This document shows positions 22,608-31,477 of a stretch of DNA of 61,939 nucleotides, piece by piece. This stretch comes from Spirochaetaceae bacterium (GTDB taxonomy: Bacteria > Spirochaetota > Spirochaetia > Treponematales > Treponemataceae). The notes below the pieces were generated by a model. It was given only the letters and a program-made list of their open reading frames with translations, did no database searches and was not told the origin of the DNA. Location of the stretch: positions 1 to 61,939 of the forward strand of contig JAGARR010000017.1 of assembly GCA_017622135.1 (NCBI GenBank), read 5' to 3'. Position 1 is the stretch's first letter. Each line of letters starts with the position of its first letter. The translations under genes and the position numbers were made by a program.

Positions 22608-23575
22608 TATTGTGCTCCTCCTGTCAGTGTCTTCACCGGGAGCACATTGTCCAGCTCCCCGTCGATGAGGGTGGGATTCTCCCTGGCGTTGAAGATTTCC
22701 TCCATGGTCTCGATGTACAGCCGCTCCCTGGTGACGGCGGGGGCCTTGCGGTACTCCTCGTAGACGGCGTTGAAGCGGGCAACGTCACCCTGGGCCTTGT
22801 TCACCCGCTCCACAGCATAGCCCTGGGCCACCTGTATCTGGCGGTCCGCCTCGCCCTGGGCCTTGGGAATCTCGGTGTTGTAGGCCTCCTTCCCCTCGTT
22901 GATGAAGCGGTTCATGTCCTGGATTGCCTTGTTCACGTCCTCGAAGGCGTCCTGCACCCCGGAGGGCGGCACGATGTTCTGGAGGCGCACGGTCAGCACG
23001 TTGATTCCCAGGCCCAGCTGGGAGAAGTTGTCGTTCATCAGCTGCTGCGCCTGGGTCTCTATGGGGGCACGCTCGCTTCCCATCACGTCCAGGATGGCCC
23101 GGTCTCCCACCAGCATGTTCAGCACCGACTGGGAGATGTCCCGGATGGTCTTGGTCCTGTCCTTCACGTTGAACAGCCAGGCTGCCGGGTCCACAATCTT
23201 GTACTGGATGATCCACTCCACGTCCACGATGTTCAGGTCCCCGGTGAGCATCCGGGCCTCCTCCACGATGTTGTTCTCGTAGATGCCCTTGGTGCCGGCG
23301 GACGATATGGTCTTGAAGCCGAACTGCTCGGTCTGCACCACGTTTGCGGGGACGTTGTAGTTGCGGTCAAGGCCGAAGGGCAGCTTGAACTGCAGGCCCG
23401 CCCCCACCGTGCGGGAATATTTTCCCAGCCGTGTCACCACCGCCTGCTCCGTGGCGTCCACCACAAAGAAGCTGGTGAGCCCCGCAGCCAGGACCACCAC
23501 AATCACCAGCGCCCACACCACAAGTGCCGGGCTGGGCTTCAGATTCTTCACAGACTTAAAGGGATTCTCCTTCAC
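22607..23575 (-). CDS. hflK: HflK, SPFH/prohibitin-type membrane protein
   Basis: The start is GTG 23575 (VKENPFKSVKNLKPSPALVV) with GGAGG 8 nt upstream; the open frame upstream has no family match. One membrane helix (WALVIVVVLAAGLTSFFVV, ~20-40), then the SPFH domain (TEQAVVTRLGKYSRTVGAGL, QFKLPFGLDRNYNV) and the helical tail with NKAIQDMNRFINEGKEAYN and a GEADRQIQVAQGYA repeat region. At 322 aa it is close to the usual length but lacks the Gly/Pro-rich N-terminal extension of enterobacterial HflK. First gene of an hflK-hflC-20029 operon, with a palindrome in its leader. Confidence 0.93.
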   Translation of the reverse strand: MKENPFKSVKNLKPSPALVVWALVIVVVLAAGLTSFFVVDATEQAVVTRLGKYSRTVGAGLQFKLPFGLDRNYNVPANVVQTEQFGFKTISSAGTKGIYENNIVEEARMLTGDLNIVDVEWIIQYKIVDPAAWLFNVKDRTKTIRDISQSVLNMLVGDRAILDVMGSERAPIETQAQQLMNDNFSQLGLGINVLTVRLQNIVPPSGVQDAFEDVNKAIQDMNRFINEGKEAYNTEIPKAQGEADRQIQVAQGYAVERVNKAQGDVARFNAVYEEYRKAPAVTRERLYIETMEEIFNARENPTLIDGELDNVLPVKTLTGGAQ

Positions 23576-23643
23576 GCCTCTTCCTCCGTCGATGTGCGAA
23601 TTTTGGGCGGGTTGACCGGAACCATGCCGCGCTCCGCCTGCAT

Positions 23644-23683
23644 GTGGCATGGAGTCATGCCACGCAATTGCCACGCAATTATA
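23644..23683 (-). promoter_or_regulatory. hflK promoter -10 and leader palindrome
   Basis: On the minus strand a TATAAT box (23683-23678) is followed by two copies of AATTGCGTGGC and by the perfect inverted repeat GTGGCATG-GAGT-CATGCCAC (23644-23663) at about +8 to +28. No convincing -35. The palindrome could be an operator or a leader hairpin. It is not a CIRCE element. Confidence 0.5.
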
Positions 23684-24246
23684 TTGAAGATACCAATACT
23701 TGCCCGGAAAAACAAGGCTGCCGGCCGAGATTTCAGCTATTTTTATCGTCCTCGCAATGGCTGGTAAGAAGGGCGGGAGTCCAAAGCAAAGGGCTGCCTG
23801 GCGGCAGCCCCATAAAGGAGGCCGAACGCATCCGCCTCCCCAGACAGGCACCCGAAGGTTCCATGGACAGGCCCCGGAGGGCTCATACATTTTCCTGCCT
23901 CGATTCTGCTGTAAGGATACAGCGGAGAATGATAAAAATCAAGCCTGGACAACGGAACGCATCCGCCAAATTTTCCCGCAGGAATTGCCGGATATGGGGT
24001 AGAATTGGTACATTATGTTGTCTACAGCGTTGTCCTGGTTGTTGCAATCCTCACATGTAGGAAATCAAGCCTGTCCACATTACCAAGGTTGCGGATCTTA
24101 TCTGCCACATAGAGGCCGCAAAGACTCAATATGGTCTTGAGGGAATTTCTCTTATTTCGATGAATGGCTGGCCATTCTAGTTGCTGCGCCCATTTACTCC
24201 ATTCCTTCCGCTCTCTCCACCATCGTCATTGTTTCCGCCCGAAAAC
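23684..24246. other. 563-bp stretch between divergent operons, no clear gene
   Basis: It holds a hairpin GGCTGCC/GGCAGCC (23789-23809) and an open segment at 24062-24181 that reads EIKPVHITKVADLICHIEAA and so on but begins right after a stop and has no start codon. That segment may be a gene remnant. Otherwise no coding or RNA signal is recognised. Confidence 0.4.
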
Positions 24247-24276
24247 TTGACAGCTTCCGTCATTTCCCATTACAAT
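24247..24276 (+). promoter_or_regulatory. phoH operon promoter
   Basis: TTGACA (24247-24252), 18 bp, TACAAT (24271-24276). Confidence 0.65.
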
Positions 24277-24350
24277 TGGAAAACGGTATTCCTCCGTTGC
24301 CTTCCTAATTGGAAGGTGCCTGTCCTTTGTGGCATGGGGGAGTCCGTCCA

Positions 24351-25325
24351 GTGGTTTTTGTGGAAACAGCGTATACGATAGTCGTGCCGGACCGGGATTT
24401 GCTGTCCCGGCTGTGCGGCACCAATGACAGCAACCTGCATCTCATAGAACAGCATCTTGGCGTGCCGGTGTTCACGGAGGGGAACGAGCTCTCCCTGGGC
24501 CGGGCGGACGACCAGGTTGTCCGACAGTTCCAGCACATTGTGGACAGAATCATGGACGAGGCCGCAGCAGGATTCGACGTGGGCCCCGACCTGATGGCCT
24601 CCATCCTGCAGCTGCGAGGGGACAAGCTCTCTCCCGATGATTTCCGGGACGGGGGCATCGTCATACCCGGCGCCGTGCGGAAGGTCTACCCCAGGACCGG
24701 CAACCAGCTGCGGCTGGTGCAGGCCATGCGCTCCTGCGACCTGGTGTTCTGCACGGGGCCGGCAGGCTCCGGCAAGACCTTCCTGATGATGGCCGAGGCC
24801 CTGCGCCTGGTGCTTTCCGGCAAGCTGCGCTCCCTCATCCTCACCCGTCCGGTGGTGGAGGCGGGGGAGAGCCTGGGCTACCTTCCCGGCGACCTTGAGC
24901 AGAAGATAAATCCCTACCTGCGGCCCCTTTTCGACGTGATGAATGTCCTCCTTCCCCCCGGCTCCGGCAAGAAGCTCATGGAGGGGGGCGTGGTGGAGGT
25001 GGCTCCCCTGGCCTACATGCGGGGCCGCACCCTCAGCAACAGTGTCATCCTCCTTGACGAGGCCCAGAATACAACCCGGGAACAGATGAAGATGTTCCTC
25101 ACCCGTATGGGAGAAGGGTCAAAGGTCTTTGTGACCGGCGACATCACTCAAATCGACCTGCCACGGCGGACCCCCTCCGGCCTGGTCCACTGCCTCAGGA
25201 TTCTCAAGGGAATTCCTGAGATCGGCATGATGGCCATGGAGTGTGGTGACGTGGTGCGTAATGAACTTGTGAAAAAGATTGTACAAGCTTATGAAGAAAG
25301 AAAAAGCGAAGAAGAACTGGAGTAG
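24351..25325 (+). CDS. PhoH-family ATPase
   Basis: A 324-aa cytoplasmic P-loop ATPase. An N-terminal ~110 residues of KH-like type (NDSNLHLIEQHLGVPVFTEG) are followed by Walker A GPAGSGKTF (~135-143), ILTRPVVEAGESLGYLPGDL, and Walker B VILLDEAQNTT (~236) with the family VTGDITQIDLP. PhoH proteins are linked to RNA metabolism and ribosome maturation and usually sit beside ybeY, as here. GTG 24351 is chosen because GGGGGAG lies 9 nt upstream and the protein length then fits the family; TTG 24309 is less likely. Its last 35 bp overlap the next gene. Confidence 0.92.
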   Translation: MVFVETAYTIVVPDRDLLSRLCGTNDSNLHLIEQHLGVPVFTEGNELSLGRADDQVVRQFQHIVDRIMDEAAAGFDVGPDLMASILQLRGDKLSPDDFRDGGIVIPGAVRKVYPRTGNQLRLVQAMRSCDLVFCTGPAGSGKTFLMMAEALRLVLSGKLRSLILTRPVVEAGESLGYLPGDLEQKINPYLRPLFDVMNVLLPPGSGKKLMEGGVVEVAPLAYMRGRTLSNSVILLDEAQNTTREQMKMFLTRMGEGSKVFVTGDITQIDLPRRTPSGLVHCLRILKGIPEIGMMAMECGDVVRNELVKKIVQAYEERKSEEELE

Positions 25326-26970
25326 CTTCAGCTACATCAAGGACTCCATCAGTCAGACTTTGGCAAAGAACTATGGCATTCTCCTCGTATTCCTGGGGGC
25401 CTTTCTTGCCTGCGTCCTCATCTCCTTTTTTGTCATCTCCTCCACAGAGACGGTGATGGCCTACAGCGCCTCTGAGTTCGAGGTGGGGCAGATTGCGGAT
25501 AAAACCATCGTCTCAGATGTAAGCCTTCCCCCGGATGCCGCCTATCCCTTTTCCGTGGAGGAGGGGGAGAAGATTGTCCGCAAGGGCTTTCCCGTGACGG
25601 AGATTGGCCTGTCAAAGCTGGAGAAGCTGGCGGCTGCCCCTGAGTACATTGACTACAAGGCCCTCTCGGACGGTGTGCTCTTCCTGATGCTCCTGGCTGC
25701 CATGACCTTCTTCCTGTTCAATCCCATCTTCTGTGGAACATCCGTCTCCCTGAAGGAGGCCATTCTGCTGGCGGTGTTCTTTGTGGCCACCCATGGGCTG
25801 GCTGGTGTCGGCAGCCTTGTCCAGCCCTTCAACCAGCCCTACAACCTGCCCATCATCCTTCCCTGCACCCTCTTCGTGCTGCTGGTGACGGTGATGTTCA
25901 GCCAGACCCACGGTGTCATCTTTTCCTTCATCCTGTCCCTGGGGGTGCTGAATGCCCACCAGGAGAACATCATTCCCTCCCTCTTCGTGCTGGCCTCCTG
26001 CCTGGCCTCCACTCGGGTAGTGCGGAGCATTTCCCGGCGCATCGAGATGGTGTTCAGCTCCCTGCTGATTGGTATGCTGAACCTGGTGTTCATGCTCACC
26101 CTCAAGATTGTCTTCCTGGCCTCCTTCAGCAGCATGATTTTCACCCTGCTGATGGTGAGCCTCAACGGCTTCATCTCCGGCATCCTGGCCCTGGGCTTCC
26201 TGACTCCCTTGGAGTCCCTGCTGAACACGGCCTCCGCCTTCCGGCTGATGGAGCTGGGTGACACCCGCAACGCCGTGCTGGAGGCCTTGCAGACAAAGGC
26301 CGCCGGTACCTACAGCCACTCCATGATGGTGTCCCAGCTGGCGGAGAAGGCCTGCCGCGCCATCGGTGCCAACGACGTGCTGGCTCGGGTGGGAGCCCTG
26401 TACCATGACATGGGAAAGATGGACCAGAGCGAGTACTTCGTGGAGAACCAGAGCGGCGAGAACAAGCATGACGGCCTCAAGCCCAGCATGTCCGCCTCCA
26501 TTCTGCGGGGCCACCTGAAGAAGGGCATCGAGAAGGCGGAGCAAATGCGGCTTCCCAAGGAGGTTATCGACATCATCGCCGAGCACCACGGTAACAGCGT
26601 CATTAAGGGATTCTATGCCAAGGCCAAGACTCTGGATCCTAACGTGTCTCCCGAGGAATTCCGGTATTCGGGCAATCCTCCCTCGTCAAAGGAGTCCGCC
26701 GTGGTGATGCTGGCGGATACAGTGGAGGCCGCCTGTCACACCTTGGAGAAACCTTCGGTTCCCAATCTGGAGGTCTTCATCCATCAGCTGGTGATGGACA
26801 AGCTGGAGCATGGCCAGCTGGACAATGCCAACATCACCTTCAAGGAGCTTGCTCGTATCGAGAAGGTTTTTGTGGACGTGCTGGCGGGCTACTATCATTC
26901 CCGCATCAAGTATCCCGACCAAAAGGAGCTTGAGGAGGAGAGCAGGGCAGAGGAGCAGGTGGCCACATGA
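25291..26970 (+). CDS. 7TM-HD family cyclic-dinucleotide phosphodiesterase, short form (559 aa)
   Basis: One N-terminal helix (GILLVFLGAFLACVLISFFV, ~28-48) and a reduced external segment of only about 80 residues come first. Then follow about seven membrane helices (130-310) and a cytoplasmic HD domain: YSHSMMVSQLAEKACRAIGA (~341), LYHDMGKMDQ (metal-binding His-Asp), IAEHHGNSVIKGF, KESAVVMLADTVEAACHT. Enzymes of this group (PgpH type) hydrolyse c-di-AMP. Listeria PgpH is about 700 aa because of a ~200-residue extracellular domain that is mostly missing here. The order with ybeY and corC/tlyC is the treponemal one. ATG 25291 lies within phoH; the stop overlaps ybeY (ATGA). Confidence 0.85.
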   Translation: MKKEKAKKNWSSFSYIKDSISQTLAKNYGILLVFLGAFLACVLISFFVISSTETVMAYSASEFEVGQIADKTIVSDVSLPPDAAYPFSVEEGEKIVRKGFPVTEIGLSKLEKLAAAPEYIDYKALSDGVLFLMLLAAMTFFLFNPIFCGTSVSLKEAILLAVFFVATHGLAGVGSLVQPFNQPYNLPIILPCTLFVLLVTVMFSQTHGVIFSFILSLGVLNAHQENIIPSLFVLASCLASTRVVRSISRRIEMVFSSLLIGMLNLVFMLTLKIVFLASFSSMIFTLLMVSLNGFISGILALGFLTPLESLLNTASAFRLMELGDTRNAVLEALQTKAAGTYSHSMMVSQLAEKACRAIGANDVLARVGALYHDMGKMDQSEYFVENQSGENKHDGLKPSMSASILRGHLKKGIEKAEQMRLPKEVIDIIAEHHGNSVIKGFYAKAKTLDPNVSPEEFRYSGNPPSSKESAVVMLADTVEAACHTLEKPSVPNLEVFIHQLVMDKLEHGQLDNANITFKELARIEKVFVDVLAGYYHSRIKYPDQKELEEESRAEEQVAT

Positions 26971-27497
26971 GCGCATCACCCTTTGAATTTCATCCCGAGT
27001 TGTGTCGCATTCCCCAGAACCAGGAGAATGTGGTGGCGGTTTCCTGCCACGAGGACATGGCGGCTGGTTCCCAGTGGCTGGAGCGGATTGAGCCCTTCCT
27101 GCAGGAGGTCTTGGCCCGGCTGGAACTTTCCGGCTGGGAGCTTTCTGTCCTGTTCTGCCGTGATCCCTTCATCCAGCAGCTGAACAGGGAGTATCGGGGG
27201 CTGGACATGCCCACCGACGTGCTTTCCTTCAACGATGGTTCTGTCTACCAGGACGAGGATGCGGTGGAATGGTTTTCCGCCGGTGACATTGTGGTGAGTG
27301 TCGATACCCTGGCCCGGAATGCGGTTGAGTTCTCCGTGACCCAGGACCAGGAGCTGAAGCGGCTTCTGATTCACGGGGTGCTGCACCTTGCAGGGATGGA
27401 CCACAGCGACAATGCTCCTGAGCAGCCTATGCTGCAGTTCCAGGAGGAGATTTTGAGTCATTTTATGGCGGAAAAAGATATACTTCTCGATAAATAA
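26967..27497 (+). CDS. ybeY: endoribonuclease YbeY
   Basis: A 176-aa zinc-dependent endoribonuclease for 16S rRNA 3'-end maturation and ribosome quality control. The defining motif is present as HGVLHLAGMDHSD (three His zinc ligands), with YRGLDMPTDVLSFNDG upstream (the conserved DVLSF). An N-terminal extension of about 25 residues is longer than in E. coli. It starts by ATGA overlap with the HD gene and ends 16 bp before the CBS-domain gene. Confidence 0.95.
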   Translation: MSASPFEFHPELCRIPQNQENVVAVSCHEDMAAGSQWLERIEPFLQEVLARLELSGWELSVLFCRDPFIQQLNREYRGLDMPTDVLSFNDGSVYQDEDAVEWFSAGDIVVSVDTLARNAVEFSVTQDQELKRLLIHGVLHLAGMDHSDNAPEQPMLQFQEEILSHFMAEKDILLDK

Positions 27498-27513
27498 GCC
27501 GAAGGATTAAATA

Positions 27514-28335
27514 ATGGGGTTGTTCAAAAAATTCAAACGAAAACAGATAGACGGATATCACAGCGCAAGTCACCGTGACGCAAGTCACCGTGACTCCGAG
27601 GCTGTGTCGGAGCAGCAGCAGTTGAACGAAGAGAAGCGTGACATGATCAGGGGAATCGAGGAGTTGGCCGAGACCTCCGTCAAGGAGGTGATGATTCCCC
27701 GCATCGACGTGGACTTCCTCAGCTGTGGCACGCCGCAGGATGAGCTTCTGGAAAAGATTGCCGAGAGCGGCCACTCACGGTTTCCCGTGTACAGCGAGTC
27801 CATCGACAATGTCATCGGCGTGCTGTATGTGAAGGACCTGATCGCCGCCTTCTCCCGAAAGGAGACGGTGGACCTGGAGAAGCACAGCCGCAAGGCCTTC
27901 TTCGTGCCGGAGTCAAAGCGCATCGACAGCCTGCTGCGGGAATTCAAGCGGCGCCATGTCCATATCGCCATCGCCATCGATGAGTACGGCGGTGTCTCTG
28001 GCATTGTCTGCATGGAGGACATCATCGAGGAGATTGTGGGTGACATCCAGGACGAGTTCGACAACGAGCGGGAGGATGTGATTCCCTTGGGAGACAATAT
28101 CTGGCTCTGCGACGCCCGCACTAATCTTGACAACCTCAACGAGATGGTGGAGTCAAATTTTCCCAACGAGGAATTCGACACCCTGGGTGGTTTTGTGTTC
28201 GACTTGTTCGGAAAGATTCCAGTGAAATACGAGAAGGTGTCCTGGCAGAACTATGACTTCATTGTCCAGGACATGGAAGGCCATAGGGTCAACGTCATCA
28301 AGTTGATTCGTCATGTTGGAGATACAGAGGAATGA
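27514..28335 (+). CDS. CorC/TlyC-type CBS-domain protein (273 aa)
   Basis: Soluble protein with two CBS domains (residues ~50-175: VKEVMIPRIDVDFL, GHSRFPVYSESIDNVIGVLY, IAIDEYGGVSGIVCMEDIIE) and a C-terminal CorC_HlyC domain (~190-265: DNIWLCDARTNLDNLNEM, FDTLGGFVFDLFGKIP). There is no DUF21 membrane part, as in T. pallidum TlyC. CorC-type proteins modulate Mg2+/Co2+ efflux; haemolysin naming is historical. Near the N-terminus a 15-bp tandem duplication (27562-27591) gives the peptide ASHRDASHRD. Shine-Dalgarno GAAGGA precedes the ATG and the end overlaps the TPR gene (ATGA). Confidence 0.88.
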   Translation: MGLFKKFKRKQIDGYHSASHRDASHRDSEAVSEQQQLNEEKRDMIRGIEELAETSVKEVMIPRIDVDFLSCGTPQDELLEKIAESGHSRFPVYSESIDNVIGVLYVKDLIAAFSRKETVDLEKHSRKAFFVPESKRIDSLLREFKRRHVHIAIAIDEYGGVSGIVCMEDIIEEIVGDIQDEFDNEREDVIPLGDNIWLCDARTNLDNLNEMVESNFPNEEFDTLGGFVFDLFGKIPVKYEKVSWQNYDFIVQDMEGHRVNVIKLIRHVGDTEE

Positions 28336-30485
28336 AAATGTTTCTTTCAGGTAAATTTCATGGAGAGGGATTTCCCTCTGGAGACAGGCCAGCCAGCCTT
28401 GTCCTGGTTTTTTGCTGTGTCCTTTGCCTTTCCCTTGTACAGCCAAACCTGTCCGCCCGCAGCCTTTCTCCCCGCCAGTGGTATCAGCAGGGACAGGAGG
28501 CCCAGGCTGCAGCCGACTGGTACACGGCGGTGGAGTGCTATCAGGAGGCGGTGCGGGCCAATGCTGCATACGGCGATGCCTGGCTGGCTCTGGCGGAGTG
28601 CAGCTACGCCCTGAATGAGTATTCTCTTGCCCTGACCTATCTGGACACCGCCTCCAAATACGCCAAGGACAAGACCGAGATTCTGAATCTCACCGGCTTC
28701 TGCCACCTTGGCCTCAATAAGAAGGATGAGGCCCAGAGCCTGTTCAACCAGGTGCTGGCCAGCTACCCCAACAACATCGAGGCCCGCTTTGGCCTTGCCC
28801 AGCTGGATATCCTTGCGGGGCGGCTCACCGGTGCCGAGACACGGTACATCGACGCCTTGAAGCGGCAGCAGTCCAATAGGAACGCCCTGCTGGCGGTGGC
28901 CCTGGTGTCCCAGGAGATGGGAAAGACGGAGGAGGCCAAGGCTTACATCCAGCAGGCCCTGCGCTACCACAGCAAGGACGAGGAGGTGCAGTACATCGCT
29001 GGCTGGATTTCCTTCCTGAACGGGGACTACGATGACACCGAGTACCGGGTCCGCACCTCCGTAAATCTGAACCCAAACTTTGACAAGTCTTATGAGCTGT
29101 TAGCCACCGTGCTGTACCAGCAGGGCCGCTACCAGGAGGCGGTGGACATCTGCGACTTCCGCATAAACCGCAACCGTGAGGCTATCACCGCCTGGTATCT
29201 CAAGGGGGCGGCCCTGAAGATGATGGACCGCATGGCGGAGGCTTATTCTGTGCTGGAGCAGGGCCTTGAGGTGGCTCCCCAGGATGAGATGATGCGTTCC
29301 TCATTGGAGCAGATTGTGCTGGACACCTTCAACGTGGAGGACAGCCGCCGCAACAAGTGGGCTCAGTACCACATCGCCAAGGCCAGGGAGTACGAGAAGC
29401 AGTACGAGGCTCCCCAGGCGGAATTCGAGTATAAGGTGGCTCTGCGGCTTGATCCTCTGGATACCCAGGCCCGAACCGCCTACGCCGCCATGCTGGATCG
29501 GAAGGGCCAGCAGGAGCTGTACCTAGAGCAGTTGAATTTCATCAGTTCCATCAAGCCGGTCTCCGTGAGGGTGGCAGATACCATCGAGGCATACAAGTCC
29601 CTCCTTTCCGACAACCTGGCCAGCCGCTGGGGAGTGGAGCCATTCTATCTGGACAAGAAGCGGTGGAATATCGGTCTCTATCCCTACGGAACGCCTCCCC
29701 AGCTGCTCCACGCAGATGCCAGTGTGGTGGCAGTCCGATCCATCGCAAGCTATTTTCAGGGAACGGCCACCATCAATGCCCAGGCATATCCTGAGACTGC
29801 CAGCTATTCAGAGGCATTCCGCCACGCCCGCAACGCCGGCCAGGACTACTTTGTCCTGCTGGAGTTCCAGGAGACGGAGCGGGAGCTGCTGCTGAAGGCC
29901 TCTGTTTTTTCTGGTCGTAATGGTACCGAAGTGGATTCCATCAACATCTACCGCACGGGAAACGACCGGCTTGCCGGAGCGTTGCGTCGCCTGTGCAACA
30001 CTGTCTCCAACATGATGCCAACCCGCGGCCTTATTATTGACCGCAATGCGGAGGATGTGCTGGTGGATCTCGGTTCCACCGACGGCATGGTGAAGGGAAA
30101 TGTGTTGACGGTAATCAAGGCCGGCCAGATAAAGACCCCCGACAACACCATCGGTCTGGAATATGCAGACACCGACATCTTGGGTACTATCACCCTGACA
30201 GAGGTCAGTGAGTCCGTGTCCCAAGGACGCTATACCCGTGGTGGATTCTTTGATAGGATGAATATCAAGGACGAGGTGATCATCATTCCCGCCACCACAG
30301 AGGAGACGGCTGCAGCAGACGGCCAGTCTGGTGGTGCTCCTCAGGAAGCTGGCACAACCCAGGCTACCACCAGCAATCCCGGCCAGTCAATCCAGCGCCC
30401 CGTCACTCCCACTGCAGAGGAGGTGACAGGGTCGGAGTATCCGGTGCTCTCACGGATGCTGCAAGATATCTACGTTATTCAATAA
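28332..30485 (+). CDS. exported TPR-repeat protein (717 aa)
   Basis: An N-terminal hydrophobic segment (SLVLVFCCVLCLSLVQPNLS, ~22-41) is probably a signal peptide or anchor. At least eight tetratricopeptide repeats follow between ~50 and 400 (GDAWLALAECSYALNEYSLA, NIEARFGLAQLDILAGRL, AITAWYLKGAALKMMDRMAE). The last 250 residues form a beta-rich domain of FlgT-like outline (VAVRSIASYFQGTAT, RGLIIDRNAEDVLVDLGSTD). The end is Ala/Thr-rich. The gene closes the phoH-ybeY-tlyC operon, as in Treponema. A periplasmic scaffold role is likely; the precise job is unknown. It converges with the next gene, with 2 bp between the stops. Confidence 0.75.
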   Translation: MKMFLSGKFHGEGFPSGDRPASLVLVFCCVLCLSLVQPNLSARSLSPRQWYQQGQEAQAAADWYTAVECYQEAVRANAAYGDAWLALAECSYALNEYSLALTYLDTASKYAKDKTEILNLTGFCHLGLNKKDEAQSLFNQVLASYPNNIEARFGLAQLDILAGRLTGAETRYIDALKRQQSNRNALLAVALVSQEMGKTEEAKAYIQQALRYHSKDEEVQYIAGWISFLNGDYDDTEYRVRTSVNLNPNFDKSYELLATVLYQQGRYQEAVDICDFRINRNREAITAWYLKGAALKMMDRMAEAYSVLEQGLEVAPQDEMMRSSLEQIVLDTFNVEDSRRNKWAQYHIAKAREYEKQYEAPQAEFEYKVALRLDPLDTQARTAYAAMLDRKGQQELYLEQLNFISSIKPVSVRVADTIEAYKSLLSDNLASRWGVEPFYLDKKRWNIGLYPYGTPPQLLHADASVVAVRSIASYFQGTATINAQAYPETASYSEAFRHARNAGQDYFVLLEFQETERELLLKASVFSGRNGTEVDSINIYRTGNDRLAGALRRLCNTVSNMMPTRGLIIDRNAEDVLVDLGSTDGMVKGNVLTVIKAGQIKTPDNTIGLEYADTDILGTITLTEVSESVSQGRYTRGGFFDRMNIKDEVIIIPATTEETAAADGQSGGAPQEAGTTQATTSNPGQSIQRPVTPTAEEVTGSEYPVLSRMLQDIYVIQ

Positions 30486-30487
30486 GG

Positions 30488-31405
30488 TTATTTGATGATG
30501 GGAAGCTGGTAGCCATTCAAGGCTGCCTGAATCCATCGTGTGGTCAAATTGGGAAATCTGTCCTGCACAGCCAAGAAGCAGGACAGGGCCTGCCGGTACT
30601 TTCCCTGATACAACAAGGCCTCTCCCAGATAGAAGGTTCCTCGGTCGGTGGCATCCTTGGATCGATTTATGCTCAGGAAATCCCGCAGTGACTGCTCCGC
30701 CAGCTGGTACTCTTCTGTCCTCAGGTGGGTGTTCACAATTTCCTGGAGGATGAAATCTTCGCCGACACTATCCTCCTCTTGCTCCTGGCGGAAAATATAC
30801 TGTGGTGGCAAGGATATGTCTACTCCTTCCAGTGTTGACTGGGAAATTGCCTTTTGGCTTCTCTCTGGATTAATGGGAATTTCCGTGCTGGGAGTTTGCC
30901 TCAGCATCAGCCTAAGGTAGGGTAGGGGTGTGTTCCTGAGGCCGGTAGACTTGTTGGGTTCCTCCTGGATTGTTTCCCGCTGGATTTCTTGTGTGTGGGG
31001 ACTGGAAGGCTGAACCTGGACTCCCTCCACTGTGGAATTGGTACCGGGCACCACCAGCTCAAGCCCCCGGTCGGCCTGTAGCAGGATGGCGGTATAATAG
31101 AAGGTTCCCTTTGTTCCGGGATAGTCGGTGTAGGAAAGTGTGTTGTAGGGCAGCGTGACGATGGGAGAAAGTCCCTCCAGTGCCTTGCTGCCAGCCTTCC
31201 GCTCCTGGGTGCGGTATAGCTGGAGGGAGAGGCTGTCTGGCTCCAGGTTTTCCGGCAAGGCAGGAAGCTTCCAGGTAACAGTGATTTTTCCATCGGCGGT
31301 GGCTTGGGCTTGTATGTCTGAAACCATCAGTCTGGCATTCTGGGAAAAGGCCATGTTGACTGAAAGGAATGCAAGAACTATCAAAAATGAATGTTTCATT
31401 CTCAT
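30488..31405 (-). CDS. exported protein with fibronectin-like and TPR-like parts (305 aa)
   Basis: Signal peptide MRMKHSFLIVLAFLSVNMAF with likely cleavage after AFS. A fibronectin type III-like strand pattern follows (DGKITVTWKLPALPENLEP, SYTDYPGTKGTFYYTAIL). The C-terminal 90 residues are helical repeats (YQLAEQSLRDFLSINRSKDA, YLGEALLYQGKYRQALSCFL) of tetratricopeptide type. Periplasmic or surface-exposed. Family not named. Start ATG 31405; ATG 31399 is also possible. Convergent with the TPR gene and divergent from the Cas2-like gene. Confidence 0.65.
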   Translation of the reverse strand: MRMKHSFLIVLAFLSVNMAFSQNARLMVSDIQAQATADGKITVTWKLPALPENLEPDSLSLQLYRTQERKAGSKALEGLSPIVTLPYNTLSYTDYPGTKGTFYYTAILLQADRGLELVVPGTNSTVEGVQVQPSSPHTQEIQRETIQEEPNKSTGLRNTPLPYLRLMLRQTPSTEIPINPERSQKAISQSTLEGVDISLPPQYIFRQEQEEDSVGEDFILQEIVNTHLRTEEYQLAEQSLRDFLSINRSKDATDRGTFYLGEALLYQGKYRQALSCFLAVQDRFPNLTTRWIQAALNGYQLPIIK

Positions 31406-31442
31406 ACTATGCGTTAAAATATTTTTTTTTTCAAGGCCACTA

Positions 31443-31471
31443 TGGACAATTCTTGCGGTTTATTTTATGCT
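31443..31471 (+). promoter_or_regulatory. promoter of the Cas2-like gene
   Basis: TGGACA (31443-31448), 17 bp, TATGCT (31466-31471); only 6 nt to the ATG at 31478. Confidence 0.55.
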
Positions 31472-31477
31472 AGTACA

